The notes beneath the pieces are model-generated. The model saw nothing but the letters and a program-made list of their open reading frames with translations. It searched no databases and was not told the origin of the DNA. Of a stretch of DNA of 36,770 nt, positions 1 to 8,930 are shown piece after piece. How positions within the stretch are numbered: the stretch's first letter is position 1; every line of letters begins with the position of its first letter. Location: NCBI GenBank assembly GCA_003339415.1, contig PDHQ01000320.1, positions 1 through 36,770 on the forward strand, given 5' to 3'. The position numbers and the translations under genes are program-made. The DNA comes from Ophiocordyceps camponoti-saundersi (nom. inval.) (Eukaryota; Ascomycota; Sordariomycetes; Hypocreales; Ophiocordycipitaceae).

Positions 1-147
<147 letters not shown>

Positions 148-176
148 GGAAAAGGAAAAAAATAAGAAGCTTAAGC

Positions 177-222
177 GCGGGGTAATTTATAAGTAAGGTA
201 CTAAGTTATTAATTTACCCCGC
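177..222. other. Inverted repeat with GCGGGGTAA arms
   Basis: GCGGGGTAA at 177-185 is mirrored by TTACCCCGC at 214-222, giving nine-base arms around a 28-base A/T-rich loop. In the other E1 copy the right arm is intact near 6262 but the left arm is altered. It may be a stem-loop of the element RNA or chance. No function is claimed. Confidence 0.4.
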
Positions 223-499
223 TAAATAAGGTATATACTTACCCCTTTTATAAATAATATATTAGTATATATTAACCTTTTTTATAAATATAAGAGGTAT
301 ATACCTCCTAAGTATAAATACCCCCCCCCCCCCTTTTTTAAAAAAATTTTTTTCCCTCCCCTTTTTATAATTACCTTAGTTTTTCTTATTTATTTTTCGT
401 AGATAACTTAGCGAAAGTTTACTAAGTATCGCGTTCTTTATTTAATATATTATATTACGTTTATTCTTCGTTTCTTTAATTCTTAGATTAGAAAGAGAA

Positions 500-1160
500 T
501 ATTATTAGGGGATTACGGTACCTATAGGGTTAAGAATTACGCTACTCTAAAGGTATCGTAATATAAAAACTATAATAACTTAGCGGAATTATAAATATTA
601 TAGTATAAGAACGCTTAATATTATAAAAAGGAGATAACCCTTATTAGCTATAAAAGTCTACTAATTAATAAAGGAGATTTCTCCTTATATAGCTAATATT
701 TACTAAAGGTTTTTAAAATAAAATACTTTAATAGTATCCTTATAGCTAGCTTATATTATATTTAAGAAAATTACTTACTAATCCCTTTATTTAGAAATAA
801 CTAAGCTAAGGGATTAGCTTATAGCGGCGGCCGATAATATATAGCGTTAGGCTTTATATTAATAACGATATATAGTATTAAGTTTACTACCTAAATTTTA
901 TCTATTATTTATAAAATATAGATAATAGGGAGACGCGATATATAGCTTAATATATATTATCTTAGGAAATTATATTAAAACTATTAAGAAATATATTAGA
1001 TATTAGCACGATATTAACTTACGTTTATTTATAAATTAGTAAGGTAAAAGTATTTACTAGTCCTAAACTATATAAGTCCTTAAAAGTAAAAAAATAATTC
1101 GATTTATAAAAGCTACTAAAAAAACCTAATTATATTTAAATTACTTACTTAATAAATATA
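500..1160 (+). pseudogene. RIP-degraded ORF of unknown function in E1'
   Basis: One plus-strand frame reads through about 220 codons whose only interruptions are TAA and TAG, the stops that RIP makes from CAA, CAG and TGG. The same frame is kept in the second E1 copy at about 6550-7215, with differences that are nearly all transitions. The restored reading is rich in Tyr, Leu, Ile, Lys and Gln, ends just before the 3' LTR, and shows none of the reverse transcriptase, integrase, protease or zinc-knuckle signatures. A degraded gag-like or element-specific protein is possible. With only two copies, the case for coding rests on frame continuity. The start cannot be placed because ATG is destroyed. 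Confidence 0.4.
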
Positions 1161-1189
1161 TATTTCTAACTATAAAAAAAAGCTATTAG

Positions 1190-1697
1190 TATTAAAATAT
1201 ATATATTACTAGCTACTTAGGAATATAATACGCGTTAAATACGCGTAATACGTATTATAAAAATAACTATCTTTATATAAATAAAGTAAGAGGTTAGGGA
1301 TATATATAAAGAGGAGTTAAACTTAAGATAATACTAATCTAAGACTAATATAATATTAATATAATATACGAAGTTAATATAAGAGGAGGATAGGGAGGTA
1401 GTTAGTAGGAGGAGGAATATATATATAATATATTTACTTTTCTATATTTTTTAAGAGAGAGATAAGTTATATATAAAGTTATTATTTAATCTTTTATAAC
1501 TCTATTAGCTAGAGTATATCGTATAGTAGATATAATATTCCTATACGCTATATAATCCGGATAAGTTACCCGAACCCTATTATCTAAGTTAATATAATAT
1601 ACGTATTTTAGGTTTAATCTATTAGTATCTTTACTATAAGAAGTTTATAATATAATTCTAGCTACTTATTTAGCTTAGGAAGGATGCCTAACTAATA
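1190..1697 (+). repeat. E1 LTR, copy 1 (508 bp)
   Basis: Starts TATTAAAATATATAT and ends in CTAACTAATA. The other two copies (3298-3805 and 7238-7745) have the same length, 508 bp. The start is consistent with an original TG-initiated LTR in which TG became TA, and the end with an original CA. Differences among copies are almost all transitions, and the equal lengths show that no net indels accumulated. Confidence 0.88.
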
Positions 1698-2580
1698 TTT
1701 TTCTTTTTTAGGAAGGGGCGATTCCTTAGCCTATACCGAGGTTAAGCGTTTCTCCTTCTAAATTATAAAACCTTAAACTTAAATATTAAGGGTATTAGTA
1801 TCGATTAGGCGTTCTAGCGCCTTATTCGGATTATCCTTAATTATAGCGTTTATAAGGTTATCTAAACTATTTATTTATTTTATTTCCTCGATTTCCTAGT
1901 TCTTATAAGACTCTCTTATTAATATAATATTAATTATTAACCTTTTTTTTTATAGTCCTAAGCTTTACTAAATATTTATATAATAAGTATAAGTTAATAT
2001 AGATAATAGTTTAGATTACGCTTAATCCGAGTTTAGACCGAATTCTTATTAATATTAAGCTAATAAAGATATTAATATTAAAGCTAGCTAATATCCTATA
2101 TATTTTAGACGCTAATACGGACTATATTACCTTTTTATATTTTATTAAGCTTTAATAGATAATATTCCCGGAAAGCGTAAATTTATCTTTACTACCGGTC
2201 TCTTATCTAAGTATAATAATATATCCGATTTATAAGGATAGGTTAGAGTTATTTATAAAAGAACTATTAGTAAAAATATAAAGCTTTATATTATTTAGCG
2301 GTATAAGGATATATTATAGTTCTTAATTTTAGTACTTTTACTATTATTATAGCCTTTTATTAAGCTTCTTATAGTCTTTTCTATCTAAAGATTATTTTTA
2401 GATAGCGATAGAAAGATTATAAGCGGCTTTAAGTTAATAGATAAAAGTAATATAAATACCTTAGGTATATTATTTAAGGTATTATTAAGTATAATCTAAG
2501 GCGGAGTAGTTAATAAGTCGAATCTTAGCCGCCTAGCCCTTTTATCGAAAAAAGATTAAACCTAGGGCGAGGTTAATTTA
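1698..2580 (-). pseudogene. Copia-2 pol C-terminal part (end of RT and RNase H region)
   Basis: The reverse complement of this segment aligns base for base, with mostly transition differences, to 33075-33955 of Copia-1. Shared blocks include the region around 1970-2110 (matching 33550-33690) and 2290-2330 (matching 33345-33365). Position downstream of the reverse transcriptase core fits the connection/RNase H domain of a copia polyprotein, but I did not identify the RNase H catalytic residues. Many in-frame TAA/TAG codons are present. It ends at 1698 against E1'. Confidence 0.65.
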
Positions 2581-3292
2581 AGATTTATTAAAGTTCGTAA
2601 TATCCCTAGCTTAGAAGATAATCTTAAGTTTAGTATAGAACTAAGCGGCGGTTATTTACTTATCTTTAAATTATCTAAAAGCCTTTATACTAAGTATAAG
2701 AGTATTATTAGTTTATAGACTAATAAGCTTAAAACGCGCTTAATCGCTATACTTAATAAGGAGGTAAGTATCGAAAGTTAATATTCGTATCTATAGCTAT
2801 TAAAGATAATAGTCTTAGTAAGTCCGAAATTAGTAAATACTAGCCTCCGTAATACTATATAGTTGCTTAATAATATAGATTATAATATCTAAAAAGTACT
2901 AATCTTTTATTTTAAGGGGAAGCGTGGCGATAATAGTTCTTTTAAAGTTAGATTATAATTATAAGTATACTTAGGTAATATTACGTAAAGCTAGTTTAAA
3001 GCTTAATTAAAAAGTAGCTAGGGTAAAAGCAAAAATAAGCTACTAGCTAACTTATTATATTATTAAGGACTAGGTAAGGATAATATTTTTACTTTTATTA
3101 CTATAACTTACGATAATAAGCTTAGATTTTTTATATAGGTAGTTAATACCTATCCCCTTAATTTCCTAAACTATATAAGCTTTAAAAACGTAAACGCTAT
3201 AATACTTAACGATATTATATTTTTTAAAGAAAAAGATATTACGGCTAATAAAGTTATTAATCTCCTAGGTATTTAAGGCTTTAAAAAATTAG
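2580..3292 (-). pseudogene. Copia-2 reverse transcriptase core
   Basis: The minus strand matches the Copia-1 reverse transcriptase at 32360-33075, including the block around the catalytic motif. At about 2705-2722 the motif reads stop-Thr-Asn-Asn, where this fungal copia family has Gln-Thr-Asp-Asp. The Gln codon has become TAA and both Asp codons now read Asn (AAT AAT), as expected of RIP at TG. The N-terminal edge at 3292 is an insertion break: E1 entered here and the upstream half of pol continues at 7751. Confidence 0.8.
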
Positions 3293-3297
3293 CTAGC
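3293..3297. other. Target site duplication CTAGC, left of E1
   Basis: CTAGC immediately precedes the 5' LTR of E1 and is repeated at 7746-7750 immediately after the 3' LTR. The unoccupied site in Copia-3 (around 34975) reads through the corresponding position without an insertion. Confidence 0.88.
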
Positions 3298-3805
3298 TAT
3301 TAGAATATATATATCGCTAGCTACTTAGGAATATAATACGCGTTAAATACGCGTAGCACGCGTCGTAGAGATAACTATCTCTATATAAATAAAGTAGGAG
3401 GTTAGGGATATATATAAAGAGGAGTCGAACTCGAGATAATACCGATCCGAAATTAGTATAATATTAATATAATATACGAAGTTAATATAGGAGGAGGATA
3501 GGGAGGTAGTTAGTAGGAGGAGGAACGTATATATAATATACTTACTTTTCTATACTTTTTAAGAAAAAGATAAGTTATAAATAAAGTTATTATTTAATCT
3601 TTTATAACTCTATTAGCTAGAATATATCGTATAGTAAACGTAATATTCCTATACGCTATATAATTTAGATAAGTTACCTAAACCTTATTATTTAAGTTAA
3701 TATAGTATATATAATCTAAGTCTAATCTATTAATATCTTTATTATAAGAAATCTATAATATAATTTTAGCTACTTATTTAGCTTAGGAAAGATACCTAAC
3801 CGATA
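3298..3805 (+). repeat. E1 5' LTR (508 bp)
   Basis: Begins TATTAGAATATATATAT, consistent with an original TGTTAGAA or TGTTGGAA start after TG to TA mutation, and ends CCTAACCGATA. It has the same length as the 3' LTR at 7238-7745 and the E1' LTR at 1190-1697. Confidence 0.9.
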
Positions 3806-3807
3806 CT

Positions 3808-3822
3808 AATTAGTAATAAAGC
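3808..3822 (+). other. Probable primer-binding region of E1
   Basis: Two bases after the 5' LTR the sequence reads AATTAGTAATAAAGC. The copia family has AATTAGTAGTTA at the same offset (minus strand, 11632-11621). Undoing TG to TA would give TTGGTA, the start typical of tRNA-primed binding sites. The tRNA cannot be named from the degraded sequence. Confidence 0.45.
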
Positions 3823-5148
3823 TAGGTTATATTACGGACTTAACTACCTTTTATTACTTAAAACTCGGTTAACTAATATAAGCTAAAGTGCTAGCTTTAT
3901 TATTATTTAATTTTAATTTAGATTAGAAATAGAAAAGTAATTTAAATAGTAGATATTTATTAAAATACTAACTTTTAGGAAATTATAATTATTATTACGA
4001 TAACGTGTAGATATACTTTAACTAATATCTAATTAGTAACTTAATAATTTAAATATCCTAGTACTTAGCGATAACCTATTATAAGTTAATATTATCTATT
4101 TTTTTTCTTTTTACTTTCGGTCTAGGATTTTTTAGGAACTTACTTTAATTTTAACCCGAAATCCTATTAACCTTAGATTAGTTTTAATAATTACTCCGTA
4201 ACTATTATTTACTAAGCTTTTATAAGTCTAATACTAAAAGTCTCTTATAATTAAGTTAATTTAGTAATATATAAGAGATAAAAATAATAAAAGATAAAAA
4301 TAATAAAAAAAGAAAAAAAAAAAAAGTAAAATCTCTAAAACTAGAGTCCCCTACCCTTACTCCTAATACGGATATTTAGGAGGACGCGACGCGTAATAAT
4401 CGTATAAGGCCGGCTAAGTAATATTACTATATTAGTAATATTAGTTAGATATTAACTTAAATATAAATAGGGATTAGATTATTATTAAACTTACTTTAGT
4501 ATATTAGTCTTTATATAAAGGCGTATTATCGCCTATAAATATAATAAAAGCTTATATAAAAGTAATAATAGCTAAGATAGTTTATTAAGTTAGTATTAGT
4601 TTAAGTAAAGTTAAGTTTTAATAAGCTATATATATATTATTATACTAGATACCTTTTTTAATATATTAGTAATAAGCGGTTACTAATTAAGATACCTATT
4701 CCTAATAAGCGTTAATCTTTAGCTCCTACTTACTTATATAGCTAATATAATTTTAATATAGGGGTACCCTCTTAATATTACCGCGCTAAATAGCGTCGCG
4801 CCGCGCTTAAGATAATAGCGTAAGCGGTAGCGAGGATATAAAAAGATTACGCTTAGTAGGTTATACTTAATAAGGCGTAATAAGTATTACTATAAAAATA
4901 GGCGATAGTATTCGTAAGCGTAAGCGAAAAATAATCGCGGATATTATAAAAGGAGCTTATAAAGGGCGCGTAGAGAAAATAGGGGTAGGATACGCGTAAT
5001 ACGCGTTCGAAGCTAAGTTTAGAATATATTAAAAACTAAGTTAATCTTAACTTATAATTAATATAAATTAGAGCTAGAATTAATATACTTTTACGCCGCC
5101 GGCGAATTAAAGCTTTAAAAATATTATCGTTATTAATATTATTTTTAG
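3823..5148 (+). other. E1 interior, left part: no recognisable gene
   Basis: A/T-rich RIP-degraded sequence. Position 4270-4330 is an A-rich block that would read as a Lys/Asn/Arg-rich peptide. Around 4360-4400 and 4780-4990 the base composition is less A/T-rich, with several CGCG patches, and open frames interrupted by TAA/TAG run for some distance. These could be remains of a gag-like product, but I cannot support a call. Confidence 0.4.
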
Positions 5149-5153
5149 ACTCG
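5149..5153. other. Target site duplication ACTCG, left of mini-LTR element
   Basis: ACTCG lies directly before the 5' LTR of the miniature element and again directly after its 3' LTR (5999-6003). Confidence 0.95.
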
Positions 5154-5303
5154 TGTTATACGGCCTACCCTATAGGCCTCCCTCTTAGTTAGTCAGCGCT
5201 GCCGGCCCTCTTCTAGGGCCTGGCCTAGCCACACAGACCTAGCATAATCACAGATATTAACAATCAGGAATATTAACACCTTCATCAGTGCTGCTGTGCA
5301 ACA
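5154..5303. repeat. Mini-element left LTR (150 bp)
   Basis: Starts TGTTATACGGCC and ends CTGTGCAACA. Against the right LTR it has TA where the partner keeps CA at three positions: GCATAATC against GCACAATC, and two in GATATTAAC against GACATCAAT. Confidence 0.96.
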
Positions 5304-5410
5304 GGTTATAACCCCTCTGCGCTTCGCGCAAATTGCATTTTGAGTCCGCTTTTCATAGCTTCCTACGGCACACGATAAAGAAGAAGAAAAAGAAGGGCCC
5401 GGCCCGGCCC

Positions 5411-5430
5411 CCTAGGACCTAGGACCTAGG
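5411..5430. repeat. CCTAGGA tandem repeat, three units
   Basis: Three overlapping CCTAGGA units follow a GGGCCCGGCCCGGCCCC-type G/C-rich stretch in the mini-element interior. The block is locally palindromic because CCTAGG is its own complement. Confidence 0.85.
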
Positions 5431-5450
5431 AAACCGACTGATGAAAATTT

Positions 5451-5514
5451 TTCCTGATTTTTCCTAACTTTTCCTGATTTTTCCTAATTTTTCGACCCGG
5501 CCTTTCGACCCGGG
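5451..5514. repeat. 10 bp TTCCTGATTT-type tandem array and 12 bp direct repeat
   Basis: Four consecutive 10 bp units occupy 5451-5490 (TTCCTGATTT, TTCCTAACTT, TTCCTGATTT, TTCCTAATTT). They are followed by two copies of TTCGACCCGG (5491-5500 and 5504-5513). The variation between units is largely G/A at TG, so it may itself reflect RIP. A structural role in the element's RNA is possible but not shown. Confidence 0.85.
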
Positions 5515-5848
5515 ATTTTCCTACTAAAAAGACTAAAAAAACACCCTATCTACGGAAGCCCGCGGGAGCCTACGAGAGCCTATCCAGAATCTGATTAAAA
5601 TTTAAAGAAAATACACGATAATAAAGAGCAAATTGGACCAAAGACTAAGAGTCCATATTAGTTAAGTACTGCTAGAGAAGCAGAAAAGAGCCGCCATAAA
5701 AGGTTATCAAGAGAGCTATTTAGCCTAATAGTAAGAGCTTTGATTATCGACAAAAACGACGGATCTAGGAAGACGGCCGGAAGGGATAAAAAATGAAGCT
5801 ATTTTCAGTTTGTTGTGGGCTGCCCACGGTGGCAGCGCTGGGGGGTAG

Positions 5849-5998
5849 TGTTATACGGCCTACCCTATAGGCCTCCCTCTTAGTTAGTTAGCGCTGCCGG
5901 CCCTCTTCTAGGGCCTGGCCTAGCCACACAGACCTAGCACAATCACAGACATCAATAATCAGGAATATTAACACCTTTATCAGTGCTACTGTGCAACA
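5849..5998. repeat. Mini-element right LTR (150 bp)
   Basis: Same length and termini as the left LTR. It has TA where the left LTR keeps CA or TG at four positions (GTTAGC against GTCAGC, AATAATC against AACAATC, TTTATC against TTCATC, GCTACTG against GCTGCTG). The run GGGGGGTAG just upstream is a plausible polypurine tract. Confidence 0.96.
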
Positions 5999-6003
5999 AC
6001 TCG
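5999..6003. other. Target site duplication ACTCG, right of mini-LTR element
   Basis: Perfect repeat of 5149-5153. Joining the two flanks at this site restores continuous E1 sequence. Confidence 0.95.
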
Positions 6004-6149
6004 GGACTTAAAATAATAATCTAATAACCGCGCGGAGTAATAAGCGTATAAGGGGGCGGTCCTAATATATAATAAATCTCGAGTTAAGGTTAGTAAAAGC
6101 TTATTATAATACTAACTTAAGATTAACTTAAACTTACCTTCCTATATGC

Positions 6150-6150
6150 G

Positions 6151-6181
<31 letters not shown>
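6150..6181. repeat. (TAA)n array, about nine units, inside E1
   Basis: This short array occupies the same place in E1 as the array of about 48 units at 1-145 in E1'. Copies of one element therefore differ at least five-fold in repeat number. Confidence 0.92.
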
Positions 6182-6187
<6 letters not shown>

Positions 6188-6366
6188 TAAAAAGAAAAGG
6201 AAAAAAATAAAAAGCTTAGGCGTAAAATAATTTATAAGTAAGGTGCTAAGTTACTAATTTACCCCGCTAGATAAAGTATATATTTACCCCTCTTATAAGT
6301 AATATATCGGTACGTACTAACCCCTCTTATAGATATAAGAGGTATATACCTCCTAGGTATAAATAT

Positions 6367-6383
6367 CCCCCCCCCCCCCCCCC
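6367..6383. repeat. C17 homopolymer followed by T and A tracts
   Basis: Seventeen consecutive C are followed by T3-A4-T8. The E1' counterpart has C13 at 321-333 with longer T and A runs. Runs of C without a following A have no CA site and so survive RIP. Confidence 0.85.
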
Positions 6384-6549
6384 TTTAAAAATTTTTTTTC
6401 CTTTCCCTTTTTATAATTACCTTAGTTTTTCTTATCTATTTTTCGTAGATAACCCGGCGAAAGTTTACTAAGTATCGCGTTCTTTATTTAATATACTATA
6501 TTATATTTATTTTTCGTTTCTTTAGTCCTTAGATTAGAAAGAAAATATT

Positions 6550-7215
6550 ATTAGGGGATTATAATACCCTTAGGGTTAAGAATTACGCCGCCCCGGGGGT
6601 ATCGTAATATAAAAACTATAATAACTTAATAGAACTATAAATATTATAATATAGGAACGCTTAGTATTATAAGAAAGAGATAATTTTTACTAGCTATAAA
6701 GGTTTACTAGTTAATAAGGGAGATTCCTCCTTACGCGGCCGGTATTTACTAAGGGTCTCTAAAATAAGATACCCCGGTAATATCCCCGTAGCTAGCTTAT
6801 ATTATATTTAAGGAAGTTACTTATTAATCTTAAGGTTTAGAAGTAACTAAGCTCCGGGACCGGCCTATAGCGGCGGCTAATAATATATAGCGTTAGGCTC
6901 TAAGCTAGTAACGATATATAGCGTTAAGTTTACTACCTAAACCTTATCTATTATTTACGAAATATAAATAACGGGGAAATATAATATATAGCTTAATATA
7001 TACTATTTTAGGAAATTATATTAAAATTATTAAAAAATATATTAGATATCGGCATAATATTAACCTAAGTTTATTTATAAATTAGTAAGGTAAGGGTATT
7101 TACTAATTTTAAACTATATAAGTTCTTAAAAATAGAGAAATAATTTAATCTACGAAAACTACTAAAAAAACCTAATTATACCTAGATTACCTACTTAATA
7201 AATATATATTCCTAA
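6550..7215 (+). pseudogene. RIP-degraded ORF of unknown function in E1
   Basis: Second copy of the frame described at 500-1160. It is in the same position relative to the 3' LTR and again interrupted only by TAA and TAG. Some positions stopped in one copy are still sense codons in the other, which supports a real ancestral coding frame. No known domain was recognised. The A-rich stretch before the 3' LTR (about 7218-7230, AAAAAGAAAAG) could be the polypurine tract. Confidence 0.4.
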
Positions 7216-7237
7216 CTATAAAAAGAAAAGCTATTAA

Positions 7238-7745
7238 TATTAAAATATATATATTACTAGCTACTTAGGAATATAATACGCGTTAAATATACGTAGTACG
7301 CGTTATAAAGATAACTATCTTTATATAAATAAAATAAGAGGTTAGGGATACGTATAAAGAGAAGTTAAACTTAAGATAATACCGATCTAAGACTAATATA
7401 ATATTAATATAATATATAAAGTTAATATAGGAGGAGGATAAGGAGGTAGTTAGTAGGAGGAGGAATATATATATAATATACTTACTTTTCTATACTTTTT
7501 AAAAAAGAGATAAGTTATAAGTAGAGTTATTATTTAATCTTTTATAACTTTATTAGGTAAAATATATTATGCGGTAAACGTAATATTCCTATATACTATA
7601 TAATCCGGATAAGTTACCCGAACCCTATTATCTAGGTTAATATAGTATACGTAATCTAAGTTTAATTTATTAGTATCTCTACTACGAGAAGTTTATAATA
7701 CGACTCTAGCTACCTATTTAGCTTAGGAAGGATGCTTAACTAACA
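7238..7745 (+). repeat. E1 3' LTR (508 bp)
   Basis: Pairs with 3298-3805. The terminal CA survives here (CTAACTAACA), while in the other two copies it has become TA, which confirms the inferred original TG...CA ends. Confidence 0.9.
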
Positions 7746-7750
7746 CTAGC
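7746..7750. other. Target site duplication CTAGC, right of E1
   Basis: Matches 3293-3297. Sequence to the right continues the Copia-2 pol that stops at 3292. Confidence 0.88.
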
Positions 7751-8930
7751 TATTATAATTTTTCTTTTAGCTTAAAGCTTAAGGGATAACGATATATTAT
7801 CTTTTTCCTTTTACGTTATAAAGGCGTTATTCGTAAAGAGATTTTAAGGAATATATATAATAATCTTTAGATAAGGCGTTACTTAGAATAATACTAAAAT
7901 TAAGTCGATATTAAGAGGAGGTAAAGTTAGTATTAATTCGGGGCCTTTATACGGAGGTATTAGAAAAGGGCGGATACATATAAACCGGAAAGAATAAAGT
8001 CCGTATAAAAGATTAACGGTAACGTTATAGCTATTAATAAAGAGAAAAATATATAATCTTATTTATTTACTAAGTTCGCACTAAACGCGAACTTAGCTAT
8101 TTAAAAGTAGCTATAAAATATTAGAGATATTAGGGCTATTTTATATAGATAAAGTATTACGGACTATCTATTAAATATAATATTTTTAAAGTTTAGTTAT
8201 AGCTTTTTAGATAGCGGTAGCTTATTATAAGGTAAAAGAAATTAAAGCTAAGTTAAGGTATATATATAAGTAAGCTCTAAAAACTAAAAAAATTAAAATA
8301 AATTTATTAAGTTTTATTATATTATTAACTATTTTTATAGCTATTTATAAAATAGAATCTTAACTAATATTAAGTTAAAGTTTAGCTAAGATTACCTTAT
8401 AAGCGTATTAAAAAAGGGTATAGTATTATTTAATTTTCCTAATTAACTAATATACCTCGATAGGGACTTAAGTATATATAATACCTAAGGTAGCGGCCTT
8501 AGAACGGAACTCCTAAAAATCGAAGTTTTTTCTAGTATTATAATAAATAATATTAGGGGGTCTAAGGTAAGTATCGATCTAAATTATATAAAGGGTATTC
8601 TAAGTATTTTTCGCGGAGAGAGATAAGAGAAACTAAGTAGCTTAGAAAGCTATAGCTTAGTCGATAATATATAAGATAGCTTATTAGTTAATATAGAGAA
8701 TATCTATAATAACCTTAAAGTTAAAATTATAATTATCTTTTAGCTTAAATTTAAACTATTAGGGCGCGGGGCTATTTAATTAATATTAATAATAAATTTT
8801 AAAAATAGCCTTAATAGCTTAGATATTAGTATTATATCTAGCCTAAGTAAGTAATTAGTATAAATAAGATACGCTAAGGTACTTAAATTATTTATAAATT
8901 TAGCGTATTTTTTACTTAGTAAAATATAAT
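7751..8930 (-). pseudogene. Copia-2 integrase and integrase-RT linker
   Basis: The reverse complement is colinear with 31190-32370 of Copia-1. The first integrase acid region (an Asp-Ile-Leu/Leu-Tyr block) lies at about 8691-8726. The conserved block reading like Ala-Ile-Lys-x-x-Asn-Asn further down, ending in a Phe-x-Ala-Tyr motif, lies at about 8240-8345. The segment around 7790-7830 matches the Copia-1 stretch at 32295-32330, leading to the reverse transcriptase. Many Gln and Trp codons are now stops. The right-hand end joins the gag/protease region without a break. The left end is the E1 insertion site. Confidence 0.75.

Larger units (their letters stand above)
5154..5998. mobile_element. 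Miniature LTR retrotransposon (845 bp), barely RIP-mutated
   Basis: A complete small LTR element: two 150 bp LTRs, each TGTTATACGG...GTGCAACA, flank a 545 bp interior, with a perfect 5 bp TSD ACTCG. The interior has no substantial open frame in what I read. It carries short tandem repeats and a G-rich run just before the 3' LTR, as expected of a polypurine tract. Its size is like that of SMART/TRIM elements, which are mobilised by another element's enzymes. Unlike everything around it, it has abundant CA and TG, starting and stopping at its borders. The two LTRs differ at seven positions, all transitions between CA/TG and TA. Orientation is inferred only weakly (plus) from the G-rich tract. 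No parental element is in the window. Confidence 0.93.
3298..7745 (+). mobile_element. E1: non-autonomous LTR retrotransposon with no recognisable pol
   Basis: Two 508 bp LTRs (3298-3805, 7238-7745) and the 5 bp TSD CTAGC define a complete 4,448 bp insertion, or about 3.6 kb without the nested mini-element (845 bp plus its duplicated 5 bp). The interior has a lysine-codon-rich stretch at about 4270-4330, a TAA array at 6150-6181, a C homopolymer at 6367-6383 and one long RIP-degraded frame at about 6550-7215. I found no reverse transcriptase, integrase or protease motif in any frame I read, so it resembles a non-autonomous LTR element. Its 3' LTR end and the sequence just after its 5' LTR resemble those of the copia family here, suggesting mobilisation in trans. 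RIP has removed nearly all CA/TG. Confidence 0.85.

Noticed and set aside
1698..3292. A separate element family (first read on the plus strand, with repeats at 7751-8900 and 34400-36000)
   Set aside because: Aligning the reverse complement with 32360-33955 showed that these are minus-strand copies of the same copia pol.
5304..5325. Primer-binding site directly after the mini-element left LTR (GGTTATAACCCCTCTGCGC)
   Set aside because: It lacks the usual TGG start and I could not match it to a tRNA 3' end, so it is not listed as a feature.
5792..5875. Short ATG-started ORF at the end of the mini-element interior, running into the right LTR
   Set aside because: Only about 25 codons, crosses the LTR border and has no ribosome context or similarity. 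Likely chance.
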